Assembly: GCF_036785885.1 (NCBI RefSeq)
Contig: NC_092326.1
Span: 39,580,287 to 39,644,286, forward strand
Length of the DNA: 64,000 nucleotides
DNA from: Coffea arabica
Taxonomy: Eukaryota > Streptophyta > Magnoliopsida > Gentianales > Rubiaceae
Direction: 5' to 3'
Each line of letters begins with the position of its first letter. Position 1 is the first letter of the stretch. The position numbers and the translations under genes are program-made. Below the pieces are notes generated by a model. The model saw only the letters and a program-made list of their open reading frames with translations, did not search any database and was not told where the DNA came from. Shown piece after piece: positions 1 to 12,138 of this stretch.

Positions 1-48
1 GGACGGGAGGGTTGGGGCTGCCCCTCCCCCGCCCTGTTGCCATCCTTA
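1..48. mobile_element. Right end of a hAT-type element (truncated by window)
   Basis: The first bases are GC-rich and end in GTTGCCATCCTTA. This closely resembles the right termini of the two complete hAT-type elements at 38621-40309 and 51846-52613, which end in TTGCCATCCCTA after a C-rich stretch. The left part lies outside the window, so no target-site duplication can be checked. One terminal base differs from the family, so this is an inferred, slightly degraded end. Confidence 0.5.
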
Positions 49-3000
49 GACGAAACGAGTATTGGTTATCCTTGGAATTAGTTCCTTAAAAGCTGAACTT
101 TTTCTACCTCAACTTCTCATTGGTATTGGTGGATCAATTGGAAGGCATGAACCGGAAATTATATTCTGTACTTGGCCTTCAAAAAACAAAGAAATGTCCA
201 CCGAAATATAGTTAATAAACAAAAGAATAAAACATGGATCAACAACTTTCGGCTAAGAACCAAACTAAGGGGATGGGGAAGGGCCGCTACTCCGAAGTCC
301 CTCCGAAGTCCATGATATTTGGGTTTTCCCCCCTGAAAAATTTCTATACTGCCAAAAATGTCCTTGACAATTTATTTTTGTTACCCTTCAAAAATCTTAG
401 AAACCTTTTATATTCAGTCCAAATTTTGTATGTATGTGAAATTTGCCTCCGCAACGTAAATGTTCTGATTCCATCTCTGCAGTTTCACTAGGCTTAGTTA
501 TTTTCGAGTATAAGGGATGAATTTAGTGTGAACAATTTATAAACGTGCGTCTCATCACTTGTTTTGAATTTCACTTTCTTCTTGAACAAAACTTGAGATC
601 AATATGTGATTAACTAATATAATTTACAAAAAAGGTATTTAGAAAATTTTACAGTGTCAATGTTCAATAGATTAATCGATTCTAGAGTCCACGGACCGTG
701 TATTCCAAAAACATTCTTGTTTTGTTTCATTATTTGGATTTTACATGCGATGCCTCATTTATCACGCATTAGCTTCTTCTAGTGTTCATATCCATTCAAC
801 TTTTAATTCTTTTTTTAGGGTAAATAACATTCCTTTTATGGTTTGCAAAACTAGCTACTTTTATCAGTAAATTATCCTCCAATAGTTTACTATTGTTTTC
901 ACATATTTTTTTTATGGTTTCAAAAACTATATATGATTCTTTTCAATTTTGAATTAAAGTGTTAAAATGATGGAATTTACCCTCTACAATGAAACTGTTA
1001 AAATATCAAGAATACCCAAATGTCAAAATAGATACTGTTTGTTAACTTTTTTTTTTTTTTTTCGGAAACGTTAGAAGATTAGATACTGTTTGCTAACTAT
1101 AATAGGTTTATATATAGATTTTAAAAATCAAAAGAGAACTATATGAAAAAGCACTAAATTATATATGGAGTTAACGTGTAATATATGCTATATTTGTGAA
1201 TTTCGGCCACTTTAGTCATTATCGTATCTAAACGAGGGTAATTATGTATTTTAATTGCTTATGTTACAAAAGACAATTTCCATTGAGGAGGTTGTGTATA
1301 AATTTTGAGAATACAGGATGATTGTATGAAAAACTGCTAAATCATAGGAGGCTAAAGTGTAATTTACCCCATTGTTTATTTATTTTTTGTGAGCAACCAA
1401 GCTATCCATCTCAGAAAAGGCTACCCTTAGTTTATCCCGCATGTTCTGCATGTACCTACCTAATTAATCCTCTATTTTTTTTTAATTTTACTGTGCCATT
1501 TGATCCATAAAGGGATGACATGATTATGTAGCGGACTTAACTATCATGTACAAATAGCTTGAATCACTTCCATTCCTCAATTTTAACGAAGAATACATGA
1601 GATGAAAGACACTATCTATGGTAACCACGTTCTTCAATTGTGTTTCTTTTTCTCGACAAATTGCCATACTAATTAAGTTACCACTGGCTTCACTAGCGGA
1701 TGGAGCTGACAAATATTCCAAACTACCGCCGCCTGAAGCAAGTTTTGGGCTGCTAGCTAGCTAGTGTGTAACACAAATTTTCTACCTTTGCATTAGAGCA
1801 ATGGCTGGAATTTGACAAGGCATCAACTTATTTCCTATAAATAGGAAAGGAAATAATTTTTCTAATATTTGTTCCTATGCACTTTACTGTAGACGTTAAT
1901 TTTGTCAAGAATGCTCATTGTCTGAAGAAATGTCACGACAAAAGAGAAAAGGAGAAGAAAAAAAAAAAAAAAAGGGAAGAAAAGCATTTAACAGTTACAA
2001 AACACCCACTGTGTTGAAGCAGAAAGAATGTGGCTGAAATTTTTTGCTTTTTTTTTTGGGTAACTATATATATGTGGCTGTAAATAGGCCAAGAGGGAGG
2101 GTGAGATATCTGGAAAAAGAAGAGCAAGGTCACAATGAGAGTGACCTTGATCACGCATCGTATATACCTCCAGTCAATGTGCAATGCATGCAGTCTAGCT
2201 TTTTTTTTTTTTTTTTTTTTTGCTTTTGTTGGTTTATGGGTTCTCCAATTTTCATATAGTTTCAGAAGTATCTTTATCACTTTCTGTCATCAAGAAAGTT
2301 TTCCTTTACAATGATTCGGTTTTCCATATCCAGGACTTCGAGGAAAAGAAAACAAAGGTTGGAAATAAAAAACAATCCATTAATTTCCAGCCACATATTA
2401 AGTGAACAAAGGTAAGAAGCTGGAGGACTAGGTGTACATTTTCTATATTATGTGCTTGTACTTTGTTGGCCATGTTGTGTATGGACTATTCGTATTATTA
2501 TACCTTGAAACGTTGAACCAACAAATCTATTTGTCCAGTGTCTCCAATGGACATGCAGCTTCTGCAGCTAGGCTATATTTTCAACAGCCATGACGAAATG
2601 GAATTCTACTACATGGTGCCTTATTTGGTTTTCCGTTCGCCTTGCTTCTTGTTCAGGTTGGCAAGTTTACATGCAGGCCAGCTTAATTCCAACTCATTCT
2701 TATATTCTCTCTAAGGGGGAAAAACTCTCTTTTCTTTTAATTGCACAGGAAGCCCTGAAACGTCTTGTGAAAATTTATTTCTGCCCCTAAACTTTTTCAA
2801 GTTCGTGATCTAGTTCGTTTTATACCGCGGATGGAATACATGCTCTCCTATACATGTATATTCTTGCACAATACTGTAGATCAAAAGTTTGCGTATCCTA
2901 ATCGAATAAAGATTACTTTAAGAATCGCGTTCAAAACGACAAACATGTCCAAGTCGTTCGAAACGATGAAAAATTGCATTCTACCAATTGTAGCGAGTTA

Positions 3001-4830
3001 GAATATGTTGACCTACATGTCATAGTGTTGATACAAGGTCTATTTCCAATATGTTTGTGTCATTGATGTAATATGACTTCTCTTTCTACCGAAGAAATCA
3101 TATTTTTTCCCCGTATGTTATATATAGAAGGAATTTGTCATGGTTAGTTCATTTAGAAATAGACGCGCGCCTTAGCGTCGCGGATATTTGGGGAAGTTCC
3201 TTCCCCGTTGGATACGTAAGCTAGGGCTTCAAGCACACAAAAAGGTTGATTGAAGATGGATTGAATATTGAAAGTGAAGTATTGTAATTTAGCATGTGAT
3301 TATTGATTTGACCATACATATATATCTCAAGCAAAGCCAAGTATACCATTGAATATTTTATATGAGCCGTATTCCTTTCAGATACTGGAGGAATCCTTGA
3401 GTAATTGTTAGAATTGAGTTTATATATATCTAATTGTATGATCGTATTTGATTCTGGAAAGTAACAATTCTAATGCTGTTATTTAACTCATTTACATTCT
3501 GTAGTCTGAATTTTTTAGCTACTGAAAGAAGGAACTCGGGAAGATGCATAGCAATAATAGAAAATTAATAGCATTCATCGTGTCCTTACTTGTTTGGCAT
3601 TTGATGTCCATTTTGGCTTTTGAAACAGTAATCCTTCTTACATTTTGCATTGCTAAACCAATCGCTATATTCATTTCTCTGTTTGCTTCTAATGAGCTTT
3701 TTATTACTGAGAGATTTGGATCACATTTATCTTCCGAGATTTCGATTTATCTTATTTGCATTCTCTAATTCACAAGGGGTGCAACATGTAGTCTTACCAA
3801 ACTGTGGGAGTCTAGAAGAGGTATGCACAATTTCCAGGGGTCCAAATGCAATAAAGCCTACTGGTGCCTGATAATCATATCATTTCCAAGGGCTCCTTGT
3901 TGCTACAATTATACTTTACTTCTTCTTTTCTTGTCTGAAGCATTACGGAATACTCCACGCAGACGCTGTGGTGCAATGGCATCTTCTTGCATGCATATAT
4001 TCCAGATAAATAGGTAGACAGCGGCAGATCACTACTTGCCCAGAGTCTAAAGCGAAAAAGTTTCAGAATGAGAGAAAGAAGGCTAATCAACTTGTGGAGT
4101 AGAACGAACCAAAAACTATACATGGCTGAGGAGAATACCACTCAAAAGTGCAAAAAGCCAACGTTCCCACAAAAGTATAAGATAAAACCCAACTTCCTAC
4201 TTTGTATGTATCCTGAGATATTTGATATGGTAACTTAAAATTTTTCCTATATTAAATAAAAAAATATTATTGATTTTTTTGCTTATTGGGTTTCTTTGCT
4301 CAAAAAATTTCTCAAAGAATGAGTCAAGTTTTAAAGTGTGAAAGTTAGTATGTCACGCTGCAGTATTGAGTTCTCAGTTTCATTCTCTAAGTTGCGATGT
4401 TTTTCCTGCTTTTATAGCCATTGGAAAGTATCTGAACCAACTCACTAAGAGAAAAATGAGAAAGTTAGAATTCCATTGACCATCCTGAAGCATCAAAGCA
4501 TGATCACAGAAAGACCAAAGATTCTTAGTCATCTGCATTCGTCGATCCTTTTAAATTTCCATTCCGAAGTTCTTCAAATTCATGACTCTTTATGATGAAA
4601 AATTCCTTCTGGTCTGTACTCCACAACATTACACTAAGTTGCTAATATATACTTTAGGACTAATATATTCACATAAACCTGGCGTATCACAGCACTAATA
4701 TTTTTCTTCTTGTCGTAAGATGTCAAGACTTCCTTGCCAATGCTGATAGATTGTACTCTTTTCTCTATTTTCCTGTTTAGTTGGATATCACAACTCCGCC
4801 AAAACCCTATCTACGCTTTCTCCTCATAGA
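49..4830. other. Intergenic AT-rich region, no gene recognised
   Basis: Only short reading frames without recognisable domains are present on either strand, and no splice-consistent gene model could be built. The stretch contains homopolymer tracts (near 1050-1063, 1958-1975 and a T-run at about 2200-2221). A possible old inverted-repeat element at 818-1370 is listed separately. Nothing else is recognised. Confidence 0.5.
818..1370. repeat. Possible degenerate Mutator-like inverted-repeat element
   Basis: The left boundary reads GGGTAAATAACATTCC and the right boundary, read on the minus strand, GGGGTAAATTACACTTT. Such GGGTAA-type ends occur on Mutator-like MITEs elsewhere in this window. No matching 9-bp target-site duplication is visible and the arms are strongly diverged, so the call is weak. 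Confidence 0.3.
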
Positions 4831-5153
4831 TTTTAGGTCAATCAGTAAAAAAACCCCTCTAGTTTTGCATATTACCACATGATTCTCTAATTTTTTTTTT
4901 CAAATTATATACATAATCCCCCATGGTTTTAGGTAAAATAAAAATAGAAGAAAAACACCTTTCCTTTACAACGTTTGAACTAGATGCCTTCCAAAAGCAT
5001 GTGCGATGAAATCATAATATCCACTTAACCTTATAGTTTTGCTTAAATGTCTATTAATTTCTTATAATTTTACATATATTGACATAAGGGAGAATTGCTG
5101 TTTCAGTCTCCAATGTTTGACTTGTGTGTCAAAATGGTCTTCAATGTTTTGAT

Positions 5154-6758
5154 TAGAGCTGTTAATCGAACCGGGTAGCTCGCGAACCGAGCTCGACCCG
5201 GCTCGATAAGGGCTCAACTCAGCTTGTTTATTGAGAAAAATGAGCCGAGCTCGAGTTCTAGATATACTCATCTATTAAACGAGCCGAGCTATGCTCGACT
5301 CGTTACAGCTCGACAAGCTCGAATAATAGGGACATTAACATCATTTTATTGTGTATCTGATAGTTTTACCTAATTCATTTCCGTTTCTAGCCCTAATTTT
5401 TTCTTTCCTCTTTCCTTTTCCCATTCGGCCGTTCCACAGCCATAGCTGCACCCTCCGGTCCTCACCACCATCACCAATCCATCCATCATCTCACCTCCGT
5501 CACCAATCCGTCCACCATCTCACCACCATCATTGGTGGTGAGATATGCATCTTGTCCTTTGCTCGGTCCGTTCAATAAAAGCAAAGCTTCCTCATCCCAT
5601 AACCACAAACGCCATAGAATAGAAGCACATCCATGTAACCATTTCCAAAATAGAGCACGGGAGCTTTAAATCAATCTATGCTTGGTCATCGGTGGTAGCA
5701 TCTCTCTGTTACTGCTATTTCATTCCTGCAAGAATCCCAAAAGGCTTCTTGAGGCTAGTTTCTCTCCTACCTGTCTTCTGTCACTTCACAGTTCTCCCTA
5801 TGTACATGCCCTCCGTCTTCTTCAGAGGAGGCTCATTACTCTTCATCACCTGGCTCGCCAACTCCAAGCTCCTTCTCTTTGCCTTTGGATAGGGTCTACT
5901 CGCCTAGGCCCAATCCCAGTTTTCTGTTCTCTCTCTCTCTCTTTTTTTAATCTTTTGGGTGGAAATCTGAGTTAATTTCTATAGGAGATGACAGAACGAA
6001 TATAATATGAAGTAGTTGTTTATTCATTTTGTTTGTTCTCTCGTTGATAGTTACTCTTGCATTTTACCTTTTTCCTTTTGTTGAGCTCTTTCAAACAAAG
6101 TAGGTTTCCTTTTTTTTTTGGTTAATTTTATGTAATTTTTCATTTTTTAATCTGATCTGGTCTGATGTCGAAGATGAATAAGCAATTGTTTAATGGTTAC
6201 ACCTTTTTTGTTCCTCCATTTGATAGTTGTCGTTGCAGTTTTAAGTTCTTTTTCTATTTCTTCATCGTGTCTGCCTTGCATTGTCCATCAATTGCATGGC
6301 TTGTCGAATTGAAGATGATATATCAATGAATGTGTATCTTTTTTTGTCAGGCTAAATATAAGTGTACAAGAAGCTGATATGCTATCTTCCCTACCGAGTT
6401 TAAAAGCTCAAATAAATGTTTAATTTGTCAGGCTAAATATGAGTGTACAAGAAGCTGATATGCTATCTTCCCTACCGAGTTTAAAAGCTCAAATAAATGT
6501 TTAATTCCCAAACGAGTTCGAGCTTGATAAGCTCGGCTCGATCTTGAACTCGAGTTCGAGCTCGAGTTTCGAGTTTGATAAGCTAGGTTCGATTTTTAAC
6601 TCGAGTTCGAGTTTTCGACCGAGAATGACGAGCCGATCTCGAACAGCTTTTGAATTTCGAACTACTAATCGAGCGAGCTCAAGCTAGCTCGATTGGAGGT
6701 TTGAGTCGAGCTCGATTATCATGTGCTCGAGCTTGATTCGGCTCGATTAACAGCTCTA
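5154..6758. mobile_element. Non-autonomous hAT-type transposon, 1605 bp
   Basis: The element has 16-bp terminal inverted repeats, TAGAGCTGTTAATCGA at the left and its exact inverse at 6743-6758. It is flanked by the perfect 8-bp direct repeat GTTTTGAT at 5146-5153 and 6759-6766, and an 8-bp TSD is the hAT hallmark. The subterminal regions are dense in GAGCTCGAG-like palindromic motifs on both sides (about 5165-5320 and 6510-6750). The core (about 5350-6340) has CT-rich, leader-like sequence but no recognisable transposase. It sits inside the left arm of the 5087-8328 element and is therefore younger than it. Confidence 0.88.
6346..6507. repeat. 81-bp tandem duplication inside the hAT element
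   Basis: The unit starting GTCAGGCTAAATATAAGTG at 6346 is repeated immediately at 6427 with a single visible substitution (ATAAGTG to ATGAGTG). The near-identity of the two units points to a recent duplication. Confidence 0.88.
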
Positions 6759-6942
6759 GTTTTGATCAAACTAAATCCAGTCCCAAAAGTTGGTGATTAT
6801 AGGCAAATTTAAGATAGCTAACGGAAATAGAACAATGACTAATGGTGACTATCAAAATTGCCATTAGTCAAAAACTTTGACTTTCAGTTTTAATCTTCAA
6901 TGTTTTGATTTTGAATCATTATATTTTTCTAATTTTTAAATG

Positions 6943-7103
6943 TGTTTGGATTGTGAATTATTAGAGATATTTTTACTGTAGCACTTTTTGTGATGTGATG
7001 TATGTGAGATAAAAAGGTAATTGGAAAAGTAAAAAGGTGTATTGGAAATTGTAATGATGATGTAAGCAAATAAATTTTGAGAAATAAAGCTCAATCCAAA
7101 CAA
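6943..7103. mobile_element. Short MITE, TGTTTGGATTG family (copy 1)
   Basis: The stretch begins TGTTTGGATTG and ends CAATCCAAACA, an inverted repeat, with the internal box TGTGATGTGATGTATGTGAGATAA. It interrupts the left arm of the 5087-8328 element relative to the uninterrupted right arm, which supports its being an insertion. No clear target-site duplication could be read. Related copies lie at 23561, 25096, 31536, 50579 and 51196. Confidence 0.65.
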
Positions 7104-8546
7104 AGCCTAAAAGAATTTAAGTATAAATTGAGATGTAAATTAAAATGAAATAGTATTAAATGGGAATAAGAATTCTAATTAAACTTCTTTTTCTTCTTTT
7201 TAAAATTTATTTCATTTAATTATGCTAATAATTTATCATATGTTTCTTTTCTTTTGCATAGTTAGTCTCAAATTTGGTATAATATATGTATATTATTGTT
7301 TCTCACTATTAATTAAAATGCTTTATATTGGTACAATCTTAGTGTAGTCAAAAAATAGCATATTTTTGTTAAATAAATTATAATTGGATGATAATATACC
7401 AATAATAACTAAAACATAAAGTCATTGAAGAAAAGGAGAATTATACTTCTATAATCTAAGTTTATTATAGTTACTACTACAAAAATTGTTGTATGTCTTG
7501 CGTATATAGGTTTCAAATTGTTGTAGTTAGCCATTGTACTTATGAAAACTAGTGAAGGTAAGTATCAACGTGAAATACTTTTAAGAATTCTTAAAAAAAT
7601 TATCTTTTATTTTTTTGTTGTCTTTCCTGCCAATTAAAAGCTAACATTTCAATATTATAATTTAAAGCATTTATTTAATAACATATACCTTGATAATCAT
7701 TTAGTGGTTCATATAATGTGTATAAAATATTAACTTCATTTTAAACTCAATTGATAACCTATTAGATACTAAAAAAAGAGATCAACTTAATATAAAAAGT
7801 ATATATTCCCTATATTTTAAAGGGACATTTAATTAATTTTTTAAATTATCATTAGAAATAAAATATCATAAAACTCATTATCAATTAATTATTAATAGTG
7901 AGAAATAATATTATATATATTACCAAATTTGAGACTAACTATGCAAAGAAAAGAAACATATGATATTTTATTAGCATGAATAAATGAAATAAAAACAAAA
8001 AAGAAAAACAATAAGCTTAATTAGAATTATTATTGCCCATTTAATATATTTCATTCTAATTTACATCTCAATTCATGTTAAAACCCTTAATATCATTATT
8101 TAAAAATTAGGGAAATACGATGATTCAAAGTCAAAACATTAGGGGATCAACCAAAAATGTAAAGTCAAAGTCGTTGACTAATGACATTTTTATGTTCACT
8201 ATTAGTCATTATTCCATTTTCGTTGGGTGTTCTAAATCTGCTTAAAATCACAAATTTTGATGGTCGAAATATTGGGGAATAATTTGGCACACAAGCCAAA
8301 TGTTATGGACCAAAACTGAAATTCTTCCATAGACATAATTCTCCTACGGTTTTAGTTAAACCCTCATTTTGTTTAGTGTTCAAGTAAACTATTATATTGG
8401 CATTCCGACTAATGACGTTATGAATGCTGCTATTCGAATCCCTAGTATACATAAAACCATAAGGAGGTCATATGAATATTTTGAAACGTTAAAAAGGGTC
8501 ATGTGATAATATGCAAAACTACAAGGGAGTTGCTAGTAATTTACCC

Positions 8547-8977
8547 TGTATGCTGAGTAAGAAGACAAATTCTGTCTACTGTATGAGTTATGACCTTACT
8601 TTAGTTGGATAATCTCATCGGTTTTGCTAAAGCACCTTCAATACTTCCAGCTGTGTGGCACTAACATCGTAAATTCATTTCCTCATGACCTTCCTGGTAA
8701 TAACCATGCACGTTAAGCGGACAAGGATTTCAATAACGTAGAATTACCTGACAACTTGGTAAAATTAACACTTGATGAACTTGAGTCTGTGACAATCTGG
8801 GAAGAAAGTACAAACTCTTTCGAGTCTCATGATCACGTAAATGAGCTTTTTCTGCTACCACTACGCGTTGTTGCTATGATCATAGAATCCTGTAACGTTT
8901 TGTTCCATCTCTTAGAACAATCGAGGTACAGCTGAGAACCCCATCAATAGTCGAACGCAGAAAAAGAACTGAAACTT

Positions 8978-9020
<43 letters not shown>

Positions 9021-11590
9021 ACCCGTTTGAAAGCTGTGATTGTGGACCATTGATGATTAAATAATACGACGAAACCAACTCATGAAACAGAACCTTCCCC
9101 AACCGAGAAGAAGCTGAAAGAACCTTCCCAAGTGAGAAAGCTGAACGAATATTTGACCCCTTCGACTCGCTTTTGCTCCAGCAAAAGATTCAAACCCTTT
9201 TGAGAATATCACGAACCCAATCACATTTTCCATCTATCCATCACTCTTTTTCTAGTACGAGCATCAATCAAAGAAAACAGTTTTTATAAATATTGCTTTT
9301 GTACTGCAAATATTTTTGCTAATCTTTTTAGTAGCACGAGACTCGATGACTAAGGGGCTTCTTTTAGATCAAAATTGAGGGTCTTCTAATTAGCTTTTAC
9401 CAAAGAGATTCCGTCCTTTTTCTCTCGCAGAAATGTGGTCTAAAGACGAATCACACTAAAGATTAAATGCCATGACAAACATATATGCTCATGCCGGCCA
9501 AACCACTAGCTACATTCACAGAAAGGGACGCATGACATGGATTTATAAAATAGTTCATACAATAATTCTCGCTTTTATGCATTACTCGGATTTATGTCCA
9601 ATCTATGTTTAAAAAAAAGAACAGTTTGAAGGGCATGAGATGACAATTGAAGAACTTTGTCCCCTATGATATTGGTCCTGTGCAATGTTAACATTTGAAC
9701 TCCAGAAAAAAAAAAAAAAACTTAGTTTTTGTTCTGACTGAATCTCGTGCTTTGATTAGTTTGTGATTCAAAATCGCATTCCTCCTCGGATTCCATAAAA
9801 TTCTCTAGCACTTGAGACAACATCATGTCGTGTTTTTTGGGGGCTACGAAAGAGGGAAGTGAACTTTTTACAGGATTTCTGAGATTGTCTAATTGAAAAG
9901 TCGAAAAACAAATGAATTAGTTTGAGATCAGAAGGCATCACAAATTCTGGAAAATATAAATGGACGGAAAAAATAGTATATTCATGATAATAACAAGTGT
10001 GGATATCTCGATTAAGAAAACATCTCAGTTAACCTGGTCCATAAGATATCTCAACCTAACTGTCTTTTGCCAAGAACTTATCTCGGAATGATCCATCTAA
10101 TCGAGATATCAAAAATCTTGACTCGTTACTATGATATGACTAGTAATTGATATGATTGATGTGACAGACAGCTAATCTATAATTCAACCCTCCTATTGAC
10201 ATCGTCGCCATGTCTTATTCTATGAAGTCAGACTATCAGCAGACCCCATCATTCTACTCCCTATCTCATCTAATATAAATATCAGCACCTTATTCACTGG
10301 AGAGGTATGCAATCCAATTCACTGAATATAACTTTTGATAACTTTTGATTTAAGTATCGGAATGAAATCGGAAAATTTAACCCCAGCCACTTTTTATTTT
10401 ACAGGTGAGCTCGTCTAGCATTTAGCCTCAGTTCAACTCGCTAGTCCTCGCCCGTACAACAAGCATAGGGAGAAAAAAGGGGTTGATTACCCTAGAGAGA
10501 AAAGAATCCTCCACTTCTTTCTCAAAAGGAACCAAATCTTTGCTACAATGATGTATCTTCTTTTCACTTTCACAAGTGTGTAATCTTCCAATGTCTTGGA
10601 AAGAAAGTAAAAAATCCTACTTAGAATTTCTTTTTCTTCGTATTTATTTATTCTTTTATGGCAGTGAACTATTTCGATTCGACCCATATACGATGATTCT
10701 AACCATGCACTTAAATATGTTTTGTTTTCTCTATTGTCTGATCGAGAGAAATCATATAACAAAATCTTCTTCTAGTGCTGAGCAAATTGGAGTCCCTCCC
10801 GAGGCAAGAAAAGCCAAACACTGGATATCAATTTCTGTTGCGTTGTCAACAAAAATTTCATGGCATATTCTTTTTTCAAGAAAATGCAATACAGATCGAG
10901 AATATAAAAAACCCTTGAGATTTTTAATGATGCAATCTTTGAGCTTTCAGTAAGAAAAAGAAAAAAAAAATTGCATCAAATGTGATAGAAATCCAAATAA
11001 AATTACACATTATTATTTTGAGAATAGAAAAGTGAAAGTTCGCACCTAGGATTCGTCAGCCACTGAATGATGGTAGAATGCAGCATTACCCGGAAGTTTA
11101 TGTCTCACACGTCTACATTTCCTGAACTTTTTGTCAGCACTTAATATGTCTAGACAAAAATGCCAAAAAGACAACCTTTTCATTTTCGTCACATCTTTTC
11201 CTAATAAAAATGTTTTGGCCAATCTTGGTATAATACCACTCCAATTGATTCTTTCCTTTTTTCTTCTCTACATTTTTGGAGACGAGAAGCACCATACAAG
11301 AGCATTGGTCTAAATGGCACTGATTACCACGCACGAAATCTCCTTTATTTTGCAGCCTTTTTACTCCCAATTCAGCTGAAAAGATTGACAAGAAGTCAGA
11401 CAAAAGTTGATAGGCATTGATATCATAAGTCACTTTGATTCTCATTTTGGATCACTCAATAAATGCTTGGCTTTGCAAGGAGAGAGTTTCCTTCCTTGAT
11501 GAATAACCGCAATCAACGTTACAGGAAAGGCTCTAGCGAAATTTTGGAAAGCAGCCCTATCAACCAATCTCTATAGTTTGGTTCCAAATT
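8547..11590. other. Intergenic region, no gene recognised
   Basis: No domain-bearing reading frame is seen. A pure AG dinucleotide tract lies at about 8989-9017. A 125-codon frame at 10576-10953 (plus) overlaps a 91-codon frame on the other strand (10487-10762). Neither resembles a family I recognise, and the overlap suggests chance frames or a decayed insert. Nothing else is recognised. Confidence 0.45.
8989..9017. repeat. AG dinucleotide microsatellite
   Basis: An uninterrupted run of AG units follows GAGAGACAGAAAG. It may be polymorphic; no gene association is evident. Confidence 0.9.
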
Positions 11591-12138
11591 TCTTGTCGCA
11601 TGTCACATCTACTATAAAATCTTGGGTTTTTTTTTATTGAATGTACACATCTAATCTAATGTTCGTCTAACTTAGCATGTATATATACATATATACATAT
11701 ATATACATATACATGCATATATATATATACATATATATTAATAATTATTATTTTTTTATATATTTATATATTTTTTTAATATATTTTATATTTTTAAAAA
11801 TATAATACCTGAAATATATCGTGCTCTATAACATATGTTATGCAGACAGTAAAATCTTAGTTAAATGAACATATTCTAGCAATCTTGTTGCATGTCACAT
11901 CTAGTATAAAATCTAGGTTTTTTTTTTTTTTTTTGTTGAATGTACACATCTAATATTCGTTGAACTTAGCATGCATAGATACATATATACATACATAGTA
12001 TCAATTATTATTCTTCCTTATGTTTATATATTTTTTCTAATTAATTTTATATTTTAAAATATATAACACCTGAAATATATCGTGCTCTACAACACATGTT
12101 AGACAGACAATAAAATCTTAGTAAATGAAAACATTCTA
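11591..12138. repeat. Tandem duplication, period about 292 bp
   Basis: The segment beginning TCTTGTCGCATGTCACATCT at 11591 recurs from 11883 (TCTTGTTGCATGTCACATCT). Each copy runs through a T-tract, GAATGTACACATCTAAT, an AT-rich dinucleotide block, GAAATATATCGTGCTCTA, and a final ACATTCTAGCA-like stretch. The second copy is shorter in the AT-rich block. The copies have many substitutions, so the duplication is not recent. Confidence 0.8.

Larger units (their letters stand above)
5087..8328. mobile_element. Long-inverted-repeat (foldback, Mutator-like) element, interrupted
   Basis: The right arm (about 7870-8328) is an inverted, diverged copy of the left arm (5087-5153 plus 6767-6942 plus about 7111-7330). 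After subtracting the hAT insertion and a small MITE from the left arm, the two arms have almost the same length, about 460 bp. The flanks are ATTGACATA (5078-5086) and ATAGACATA (8329-8337), a 9-bp duplication with one mismatch, the length typical of Mutator-like elements. There is no coding capacity. Without the hAT insertion and its extra TSD copy, the element would be about 1.63 kb. Confidence 0.7.
4846..8546. repeat. Outer inverted repeat enclosing a transposon nest
   Basis: About 25 bp at 4860-4885 (core AGTTTTGCATATTA followed by CACATGA) recurs inverted near 8500-8525. The right side ends in a GGGTAAATTACTAGC-type terminus at 8546. The left terminus is diverged and I could not find a matching target-site duplication. 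The simplest reading is an old Mutator-like element into which the 5087-8328 element later inserted, but the outer boundaries are uncertain. Confidence 0.35.

Noticed and set aside
1933..2280. 115-codon minus-strand frame with long Lys and Phe runs
   Set aside because: It is produced by A- and T-tracts; low complexity, no domain, and overlapped by a frame on the other strand.
5154..6758. CRISPR-like array of GAGCTCGAG repeats
   Set aside because: Spacing is irregular, the words are palindromic subterminal motifs of a hAT element, and the genome is eukaryotic.
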